64,000 bases of DNA, taken from NCBI GenBank assembly GCA_035509415.1, contig DATJLQ010000132.1, forward strand, positions 1 through 64,000. The letters run 5' to 3'. The notes under the pieces are model-generated. The model searched no databases. It saw nothing but the letters and a program-made list of their open reading frames with translations, and was not told the DNA's origin. Of this stretch, positions 1 to 5,738 are shown one piece after another. The position numbers and the translations under genes were made by a program. How positions within the stretch are numbered: position 1 is the stretch's first letter; every line of letters begins with the position of its first letter. The stretch is from DATJLQ01 sp035509415. Lineage in GTDB: Bacteria; Pseudomonadota; Alphaproteobacteria; JACZXZ01.

Positions 1-350
1 GAGCCGAGGGTGAGGATGAGCCCGCCGCCCAATATGTCGCCCATGTCCGAGAGCGGGAGCGGGAAATTGGTCAAGACCGGGATCAGGATCGGCACCGTCA
101 GCATGCAGGTGAAGGCGACGAAGGGGGCGACGAGGAACAGCCAGCTCGCGGTCTCGGGCAGCACCAACTCTTTGTGGAACAGCTTCCAAAGATCGCGATA
201 GGGCTGGAAAATGCCCGGGCCCTGGCCGCGCTGCACGCGCTCCTCGAATTGGACGATGATGCCTTGGATGAGCGGCGCCAGCAGCAGCACCGTGAGCACC
301 TGGGCGATCTGGAGCAGGATGTCGCGCGTCACGGCGCCCCTCGCCTGCAT
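1..350 (-). CDS. hyfC: HyfC/HycD-like (NuoH-family) membrane subunit, N-terminal part
   Basis: The gene runs leftward off the window, so only about 116 N-terminal residues are visible. They match the subunit-1 family of respiratory-chain and hydrogenase-4 type complexes (HyfC, HycD, NuoH). A hydrophobic segment at about residues 10-30 is followed by the cytoplasmic loop with GPGIFQPYRDLWKLFHKE, and a second hydrophobic segment lies at about 70-95. In the family this subunit anchors a hydrogenase or dehydrogenase arm in the inner membrane. The start is uncertain. ATG at 350 has no clear Shine-Dalgarno site, while GTG at 332 overlaps the stop of a small upstream frame (421-329), a GTGA arrangement that would allow coupled translation. 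Partner hyf genes would lie to the left and cannot be seen. Confidence 0.7.
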   Translation of the reverse strand, partial: MQARGAVTRDILLQIAQVLTVLLLAPLIQGIIVQFEERVQRGQGPGIFQPYRDLWKLFHKELVLPETASWLFLVAPFVAFTCMLTVPILIPVLTNFPLPLSDMGDILGGGLILTLG

Positions 351-421
351 GCGCCGGCGCAATCGCGACGCCGCGCGCTCGCCGCCTGCTTCGCCTTCGC
401 TGTGCTCGGGAGACCGCCCAT
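329..421 (-). CDS. possible 30-codon leader ORF upstream of hyfC
   Basis: ATG at 421 is preceded by GAAGGAG with a 5-nt gap, the best Shine-Dalgarno site in this region. The frame is 30 codons long and ends in TGA at 331-329, overlapping a possible GTG start of the hyfC-like gene. The peptide is rich in Ala and Arg and matches nothing known to me. It could be a leader peptide, or the ribosome site may belong to the main gene with a frame error nearby. The Shine-Dalgarno lies inside an inverted repeat (see 426-459). Confidence 0.3.
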   Translation of the reverse strand: MGGLPSTAKAKQAASARRRDCAGACRRGAP

Positions 422-425
422 AGCC

Positions 426-459
426 ACTCCTTCGGACGCGCCGAAGCGCCGGAAGGAGT
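426..459 (-). promoter_or_regulatory. hairpin that could mask the leader Shine-Dalgarno
   Basis: ACTCCTTC (426-433 on the plus strand) and GAAGGAGT (452-459) form a perfect 8-bp inverted repeat with an 18-nt loop. In the leftward transcript the 3' arm contains the GAAGGAG ribosome-binding site of the frame starting at 421, so folding would hide it. This is inferred from sequence only. Confidence 0.35.
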
Positions 460-808
460 CATCAGCCCCGAGGGCGGTTAAAAGGCGAACTCCATCGCCT
501 GACTGGATGTCGAGCTTAGGGGATCGCCGCCGATTGTCAAGTTGGCCGCGCGGGCCGCGTTGGGAAACGCGGCCTTGACGCCTTGCGCGGATTGGCCGAT
601 GCTCGATGGAAATGGGGATGGGGCTCCCCGAAACCGCCCGCGGGGCTGATGGCTCCTACTGCGTCGACTGCGCGGTGGGGGCCTTTTTGCTGAGCGCAAG
701 CGGTGGTGCCGCGTCCGACTCCGGTCGGCCGCGCCCGAGTACGATGTGCCGAGAACAACACGCCCCGAGGGAGACAACGTCCGAGCGCCGCCCCTGGAGG
801 GCCATGCC
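460..808. other. divergent intergenic region, hyfC-like / DUF190
   Basis: No convincing gene is present. The stretch should hold the promoters of the leftward hyfC-like unit and of the rightward DUF190 gene. I could not pick out a clear -35/-10 pair. Apart from the hairpin at 426-459 nothing stands out. Confidence 0.4.
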
Positions 809-1162
809 ATGGATCTGCCGCGCGACGCGATCCTGCTGCGCATCTATGTCGGCGAAAGCGAGCGCTGCCACGGCCGCCCGCTCTACGAGGCGATCGTGCT
901 CAAGGCGCGCGAGACGCATCTCGCGGGTGCGACCGTGCTGCGCGGGCCCATGGGCTACGGACATTCGAGCCGGCTCCATACCGCGAAGATCCTGCGTCTC
1001 TCGGAGGATCTGCCGCTGGTGATCGAGATCGTCGACAGCGAGGCGAAGATCAACGCGTTCCTGCCCATGCTCGACGGCATGATCGGAAGCGGCCTCGTCA
1101 CCATGGAGAAGGTCCAGGCGCTCGCCTACGGCAAGGCGGCGCGAAAGCTGCCCGCGGCCTAA
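809..1162 (+). CDS. DUF190 family protein
   Basis: A 117-residue cytoplasmic protein of the DUF190 family, which has a PII-like fold and often accompanies fluoride-exporter (CrcB/Fluc) genes. The family pattern is visible: GATVLRGPMGYG at residues 40-51, followed by a His/Ser/Leu stretch and the strand LPLVIEIVD at 68-76. GGAGG at 796-800 with an 8-nt gap fixes the start at 809; longer versions of the frame lack a ribosome site. No CrcB gene is visible beside it, so the usual partner is absent or elsewhere. Its molecular role is not established. It converges on the next gene with a gap of only 13 bp. Confidence 0.85.
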   Translation: MDLPRDAILLRIYVGESERCHGRPLYEAIVLKARETHLAGATVLRGPMGYGHSSRLHTAKILRLSEDLPLVIEIVDSEAKINAFLPMLDGMIGSGLVTMEKVQALAYGKAARKLPAA

Positions 1163-1175
1163 ACGCGCGTCGCGA

Positions 1176-1571
1176 TCAGCGGCCGGCACCTTGGCGCCGC
1201 ATCCAGGCGAGCGCCTTCTCGGCGCTGCCCTCGAGCATCTTCGCCCATTCGACTTCGCGCACGGCGCGCGCGCGGTCCGGACCCCACCAGCGCTCGATCA
1301 CGACCAGGAGCGTCCAGCCGCCCTTGGGTGCGGCGTGGCTCAACCGATGCGTCTCCACCTGAAATGAGACCGCGTCGCCCCAATAGACGTGGCGCTCCTT
1401 CACCCATGCGACCCCGTCGACGCTCCAGCGGTCCGCGCGATGGGCCGGATTGGACGCGTCGTAAAGCGCGTGCCACGCGTGGCGGAAGGATGCGCTGTTG
1501 AGTCCTCTCAACTGAGTGCCCTCATGGCGGCGGCTCCGGCGCGAGGATAGGCCAATTCGATTCGGCTTCAA
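1176..1571 (-). CDS. conserved-looking hypothetical protein
   Basis: A frame of up to 131 residues on the same strand as the CoA-transferase operon, beginning 4 bp after its last stop codon. The only start that uses the full frame is TTG at 1571; a second TTG near 1511 is equally possible. I do not recognise the family. It is soluble and rich in Trp, Arg and Glu, with a compact core (WHALYDASNPAHRADRWSV, then VYWGDAVSFQVETHRL and GGWTLLVVIERWWG) that looks like alternating beta strands. There is no signal peptide, membrane segment or Cys motif. Its position suggests it is co-transcribed with the CoA-transferases. Confidence 0.5.
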   Translation of the reverse strand: MKPNRIGLSSRRSRRHEGTQLRGLNSASFRHAWHALYDASNPAHRADRWSVDGVAWVKERHVYWGDAVSFQVETHRLSHAAPKGGWTLLVVIERWWGPDRARAVREVEWAKMLEGSAEKALAWMRRQGAGR

Positions 1572-1575
1572 ATCG

Positions 1576-2715
1576 TCACGATCGTCGCGACCGGGCCGGC
1601 TCCCGCGCGAGAGCGTCGAGCACGGCGTCCGTGTCGCGCCCGAGCGCGGGGGCCTCGAGATCGGGCCGCGCCGGCTCGGCCGCGAAGCGGATCGGCGAGG
1701 CTATATGGCGCCGCCCGCGCGCATCCTCGAGCACCGTGCCGCGCGCGCGAAGTTGGGGATCGGCCAGAACCTCGGGAAAATCGAGCACCGGGCCGAAGCA
1801 GAGATCGAGCGCCACGAGCTCCTCGACCCACGCCGCGAGCGGCTTGGTGCGGAACAACGCCTCGAGGAACGCGATGACCGGCGCCTGATGCGCACCCGGC
1901 CCGCGAAGGCACGGCTCGATCAGGTCGGGCCGGCCGAGCTTCTCGAGAAATGCCCGCACGAACTTCTCCTCCTGGCCGCCGAGGACCAGATGCCGCCCGT
2001 CCGCGGTCCCGTAGATGCGATAGAAGGCCGCCCCACCGGTCGAGCGTTCGAGCTTCGCCGTCTGCTGGCGCTTCCCGGCGAGCGCGGGGCCGAGCACGTT
2101 GACCGAGGCCGACAGCATCGCATCCTGCATGGAGATGTCGATATGGTCGCCCGCGCCCGTCCCGGCACGGCGCAACAGCGCCATCAGCACGGCCGCCAAG
2201 CCTTGGAGGCCCGCGACGATGTCGGCCGTGGGCACGCCCGGGATCGCGGGCTGGTCGTCGTTGCCGCGCGTGACACTCAAGGCGCCGCTTTGGGCCTCGA
2301 TCGCGAGATCGTGCGCGGGCCGGTGGGGATGCGGGCCCGTCTGGCCGAAAGCGGCGATCGAGCAATAGACGATGCCGGGATTCTCGGCGCAGAGGCGCGC
2401 GTAATCGACGCCGAGGCGTGCCGCCACGCCGGGCCGGAAGCTCTCGACGAACACGTCCGCCGTCGCCGCGAGCGCGAGGAGCCGCGCGCGCGACGCATCT
2501 TGCTTCAAATCGAGCACGACGCTCTTCTTGCCGCGGTTCACGTTGCGGAAGAAGACCGACATCCCATCCTCGAAGGGACCGATCGCGCGGCCCGGATCGC
2601 CCGTCGGCGGCTCGATCTTGATCACCTCCGCGCCATGGTCGGCGAGAAGGAGCGTGAGATAGGGCCCAGGGAGGAACGTCGAGAGATCGACGACGCGGAG
2701 GCCCGCGAGCTTCAT
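1576..2715 (-). CDS. CaiB/BaiF family III CoA-transferase (second of tandem pair)
   Basis: A 379-residue class III CoA-transferase, the family that moves CoA between carboxylic acids through an enzyme-bound aspartyl intermediate. The N-terminal signature (LAGLRVVDLSTFLPGPY, then LLADHGAEVIKIEPP) is intact. Asp136 in RPAHDLAIEAQSG is the expected nucleophile. The start is ATG at 2715, 7 bp after the stop of the upstream paralogue. It is the third gene of an operon beginning with an acyl-CoA dehydrogenase, which suggests activation and oxidation of an acyl substrate without ATP. The substrate cannot be read from sequence. The two CoA-transferases share the fold but are clearly diverged, so they may act as two subunits or on two acids. 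Confidence 0.92.
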   Translation of the reverse strand: MKLAGLRVVDLSTFLPGPYLTLLLADHGAEVIKIEPPTGDPGRAIGPFEDGMSVFFRNVNRGKKSVVLDLKQDASRARLLALAATADVFVESFRPGVAARLGVDYARLCAENPGIVYCSIAAFGQTGPHPHRPAHDLAIEAQSGALSVTRGNDDQPAIPGVPTADIVAGLQGLAAVLMALLRRAGTGAGDHIDISMQDAMLSASVNVLGPALAGKRQQTAKLERSTGGAAFYRIYGTADGRHLVLGGQEEKFVRAFLEKLGRPDLIEPCLRGPGAHQAPVIAFLEALFRTKPLAAWVEELVALDLCFGPVLDFPEVLADPQLRARGTVLEDARGRRHIASPIRFAAEPARPDLEAPALGRDTDAVLDALAREPARSRRS

Positions 2716-2722
2716 GGCGGGG

Positions 2723-3883
2723 CTAGTCGCCGGCGCGCGTACGCCGCGGCGTCGCGAGCAGCGCCGCATTGTCCGCGCCGAGCGCCGATGAGACGCGCGA
2801 GCCGAGGCGCTCGCCGTCGATCTTGAGCGGGCTCGCGAGCAGCTTGAGCGCCGCGTTCTCGGGATGCGCCACCTCGCGCACCATGCCGATGCGCTCGACG
2901 AAGGGATTGTCGAGCGCGTCCTTGAGATCGTACACGGGTCCCACCGGCAACAGGCCCGAGAGGCGCGCAAGCCACGCCTCGGTCGTTTCCTTGCGGAACT
3001 CGGCGTCGAGCGCTTCGCTCAGCGCGCCGCGGTTCGCCGCGCGCGCGGCGTTGGTCGCGAAGCGCGCGTCCGCGCGGAGGTCAGGCCGGCCGAGGGCATC
3101 GGTGAGCGCGGTCCAGAATTTCTCGGTCATGCACATGACGAAGATCCAGCCGTCCGCGGTCGGGAAGGTCTGGACCGGCGCCACCGAGAAATGGGCGCTA
3201 CGCGGCTGGCGTTCCGCGGCGTCGCCGTGGTTCAGGTACCAGGTCGCGGTATAGCCCAGCTGATGCAGCCCGACCTCGAACAGGCAAGTATCGACGTCGC
3301 AGCCCACGCCCGTCGCGCGCGCGCGCAAGAGAGCCGCGAGCAGGCCGACGATGCCGGTGAGCCCGGTCATGTAGTCGACGATCGAGGGGCCGAAGCGCGC
3401 GGGCGGCGCCGCGGGCTCGCCGGTGATGCTCATGAGCCCGGCCTCGGCCTGCATCAGGTAATCGTAGCCGGGCCAGGATTTCCGCTCATTGTCGCGCCCA
3501 TAGGCCGAGATGTGGAGGCAGACGAGCGCGGGATTGAGCGCCTTGAGGCTCCGGTAATCGATGCCGAGCTTCGCCGGCTGGTCGCCGCGCAGATTGTTCA
3601 CCACCGCATCGGCCCCGGGCACCAATGCCAAGAACGCCTCGCGTCCCGCGCGCGACTTGAGGTCGAGGGCGAGACTGCGTTTCCCGGAGTTCCAGGTCTG
3701 GAAATACTCGCTGTCGGCCTCGCCCAGGAGATGCGGGCCGGTATAGCGCGCGGGATCGCCGCCGGTCTCCGGATTCTCGATCTTGATCACCTCGGCGCCA
3801 AGATCGGCGAGGAACGAGGTGCCGTAGGGCCCGGCGCCGAACTGCTCGAGCGAGAGGACGCGTACGCCGTCGAGCGGCCTCAT
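2723..3883 (-). CDS. CaiB/BaiF family III CoA-transferase (first of tandem pair)
   Basis: A 386-residue class III CoA-transferase. The N-terminus carries the family pattern (DGVRVLSLEQFGAGPYG, LADLGAEVIKIENPETG), and Asp141 in PGYDYLMQAEAGLMSITG is the predicted catalytic aspartate. The length is close to that of formyl-CoA and carnitine-type transferases. The ATG at 3883 overlaps the TGA of the acyl-CoA dehydrogenase by 4 bases, so the two are probably translationally coupled. It likely loads CoA onto the acid that the dehydrogenase then oxidises, or recovers CoA from its product. Which acid is used is unknown. A much longer frame reading upstream through this gene is out of frame with the dehydrogenase and is not real. 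Confidence 0.92.
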   Translation of the reverse strand: MRPLDGVRVLSLEQFGAGPYGTSFLADLGAEVIKIENPETGGDPARYTGPHLLGEADSEYFQTWNSGKRSLALDLKSRAGREAFLALVPGADAVVNNLRGDQPAKLGIDYRSLKALNPALVCLHISAYGRDNERKSWPGYDYLMQAEAGLMSITGEPAAPPARFGPSIVDYMTGLTGIVGLLAALLRARATGVGCDVDTCLFEVGLHQLGYTATWYLNHGDAAERQPRSAHFSVAPVQTFPTADGWIFVMCMTEKFWTALTDALGRPDLRADARFATNAARAANRGALSEALDAEFRKETTEAWLARLSGLLPVGPVYDLKDALDNPFVERIGMVREVAHPENAALKLLASPLKIDGERLGSRVSSALGADNAALLATPRRTRAGD

Positions 3884-5055
3884 GACACGGGATTCCGCTT
3901 GAGCCATTGCTTCGCGATGATCAGGCGCTGGATTTCGTTGGTGCCCTCGCCGATGCAAGTGAGCGGCGCGTCGCGATAGAGGCGCTCGATGTCGTATTCC
4001 TTCGAGTAACCGTAGGCGCCGTGGATGCGCATCGACTCGATGCTGTTCTCGAGCGCCGCCTCGGACGCGAAGTATTTCGCCATGCCCGCCTCGAGGTCGC
4101 AACGCTCGCCGCGGTCGAACGCGGCCGCGGCGTCGAGGGTCAGGAGCCGCGCCGCGCGCGCGCGCGTCGCCATCTCGCCGAGCTTGAGCGCGATCGCCTG
4201 ATGCTCGGCGATGGGCTTCCCGAAGGTCTTGCGCAACTGCGCGTAGGAGGTCGCGAGCGCCAGCGCCCCCTCGGCGATGCCGACGCCGCGCGCGGCCACG
4301 TTGATGCGCCCGAGCTCGAGCCCGCCGGTCGCCTGGAAGAATCCTTGCCCCTCCCGCTCGCCGATCAGATGGTCGGCGGGAATGCGGTAATCCTCGAACA
4401 CGAGCTCGGCCGAATCGATCGCCTTGTAGCCGAGCTTCTCGAGCTTCTTTCCGGCGCGCAGTCCCGGCCCCGCGGGCGCGATGAAGAGGCTCATCCCCTT
4501 GTAGCGCGGCTCGGCCGCGGGATCGGTCTTGACCAGGAGCGCGAACACCGAGCCCTGGATGCCGTTCGAGATCCAGATCTTGGTGCCGTTGATGACGTAG
4601 TCGCCGCCGTCGCGACGCGCCGTCATGCGGATGCCCTGGAGGTCGGTGCCCGCGTCGGGCTCGGTGAGCGCAAGGCCGCCGCGCAGCGCGCCCGAAGCGA
4701 GACGCGGCAGCCAGGTCCGCTTCTGCGCCTCGGTGCCGAACTTCTCGATCGCGAGGGCGAGCATGAGATGGGAATTGAAGATGCCGGTGATCGCCATCCA
4801 CACGCTCGAGATACGCATGACGATGCGCGCGTAGGTCGCGGCCGGAAGGCCGAGCCCGCCATACTCCGGGCTGATGGTCGCGCCGAACAATCCGAGCTCG
4901 GTCATCTGCGCCACGATCTCGGCGGGCCAGCGATCCGCGTGGTCGTACGCCTTGACCACGGGGCGCACGTCGCGCTCGAGCCAGCGGTCGATCGTCGCGA
5001 GGAGCGGCGCCTCGTCGGCCGGGTCGAAATTGCGCCGTGACGCGAGTTCGTTCAT
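3880..5055 (-). CDS. acyl-CoA dehydrogenase
   Basis: A 391-residue FAD-dependent acyl-CoA dehydrogenase, full length for the family. N-terminal helical region about 15-125, beta domain about 128-225 with TEPDAGTD (131-138) and WISNG (161-165), C-terminal helical domain from about 235. Glu370 in CIGEGTNEIQR is in the position of the catalytic base used by glutaryl-CoA, short- and medium-chain enzymes. The sequence looks closest to the glutaryl-CoA/butyryl-CoA side of the family, but I cannot fix the substrate. It is the first gene of an operon with two CoA-transferases. The region upstream (5056-5365) carries a strong inverted repeat and is shared with the divergent YdhR-like gene. No electron-transfer flavoprotein genes are in the window. 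Confidence 0.95.
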   Translation of the reverse strand: MNELASRRNFDPADEAPLLATIDRWLERDVRPVVKAYDHADRWPAEIVAQMTELGLFGATISPEYGGLGLPAATYARIVMRISSVWMAITGIFNSHLMLALAIEKFGTEAQKRTWLPRLASGALRGGLALTEPDAGTDLQGIRMTARRDGGDYVINGTKIWISNGIQGSVFALLVKTDPAAEPRYKGMSLFIAPAGPGLRAGKKLEKLGYKAIDSAELVFEDYRIPADHLIGEREGQGFFQATGGLELGRINVAARGVGIAEGALALATSYAQLRKTFGKPIAEHQAIALKLGEMATRARAARLLTLDAAAAFDRGERCDLEAGMAKYFASEAALENSIESMRIHGAYGYSKEYDIERLYRDAPLTCIGEGTNEIQRLIIAKQWLKRNPVS

Positions 5056-5365
5056 GGCACTCTCGCTTTACGCGGTCTCGTGGGGCGCGATCTCGTGGGA
5101 ACGATGCCTGGCGGTCTAAAGAGTTCGGCGCGACGCGACTTGGCCGCACAATGTTCCGCCTTGGCGCCTTCTTACGCCTTCCCGGACGCCGGAACAATGG
5201 CGGCCGGCCCGGCCCCCGCCGCCCGGGCCGGCCGCGGCCGGGCTCGACGGCGTTGACCCGGGGTGGCAATGCAAGCCACTCTATATATGCCATGGCCGAG
5301 ATGCGGCGCCCGGCGCGGCGGCGACCCTATCTCGGCGCGGGTCCGAGGCGAATGGAGAGAGCGTC
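5056..5365. other. divergent intergenic region with GC-rich hairpin
   Basis: There is no gene here. It separates the leftward acyl-CoA dehydrogenase operon from the rightward YdhR-like gene. It contains the 12-bp perfect inverted repeat at 5201-5234 and an AT-rich TATATAT run at 5282-5288 that may be part of a promoter for the rightward gene. A TTGACC at 5253 is too far from it (23 bp) to make a standard pair. Confidence 0.5.
5201..5234. repeat. 12-bp perfect inverted repeat
   Basis: CGGCCGGCCCGG (5201-5212) and CCGGGCCGGCCG (5223-5234) are exact reverse complements separated by 10 nt. In RNA this would be a very stable hairpin. It has no T-tract on either side, so a simple terminator is unlikely; a regulatory or structural role between two divergent promoters is possible. 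Confidence 0.55.
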
Positions 5366-5716
5366 ATGATTACTGCGATCGTGCTGTACCGGCTTCCCCC
5401 CTCGATCGGCTACGAGGAATGCCGCGCTCATTTCATCTCGATCGCGCCGGATTTCCTCAAGGTCCCCGGCTTCCTCCGCAAGCACTTCATCTACGACGTC
5501 GAGGGCGGAGTCGCGGGCGGCACCTATCATTGGGAAAGCCTCGAGGCGGCGCGGCACTTCTACAACGGGCCTTGGCGCGAGGGCATTCGCGCGCGTTACG
5601 GCGTCGAGCCCGAGATCACCTATTTCGAGACCTTCGCGATCGCCGACGCGCCGTCGGGCAAGGCGGGGCCGATCGAGGCGTTCTTCCCCCGGCGCGCGAA
5701 AGACTCGGCCGCCTGA
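5366..5716 (+). CDS. YdhR-like monooxygenase-fold protein
   Basis: A 116-residue protein of the dimeric alpha-beta barrel superfamily, closest to YdhR/putative monooxygenase types. The pattern is a first beta strand (ITAIVLYRLP), a helix, then HFIYDVEGGVAGGTYHWESLEAA, typical of the family, and FYNGPWREGI before the last helix. GGAGAG about 7 nt upstream supports ATG 5366. Members of the superfamily act on diverse small substrates or have no known reaction, so no specific function can be assigned. It is transcribed away from the acyl-CoA dehydrogenase operon and ends 22 bp before the converging transporter gene. Confidence 0.7.
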   Translation: MITAIVLYRLPPSIGYEECRAHFISIAPDFLKVPGFLRKHFIYDVEGGVAGGTYHWESLEAARHFYNGPWREGIRARYGVEPEITYFETFAIADAPSGKAGPIEAFFPRRAKDSAA

Positions 5717-5738
5717 GCGCTCGCGCGGTCGCGCGGGC

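Noticed and set aside
5253..5287. Sigma-70 promoter TTGACC/TATATA for the YdhR-like gene
   Set aside because: The spacer would be 23 bp, well outside the usual 16-19.
2723..5293. A single 856-codon frame covering the acyl-CoA dehydrogenase and CoA-transferase region
   Set aside because: Only the last 386 codons match a protein family. The upstream part is Arg-rich out-of-frame sequence over the dehydrogenase gene.
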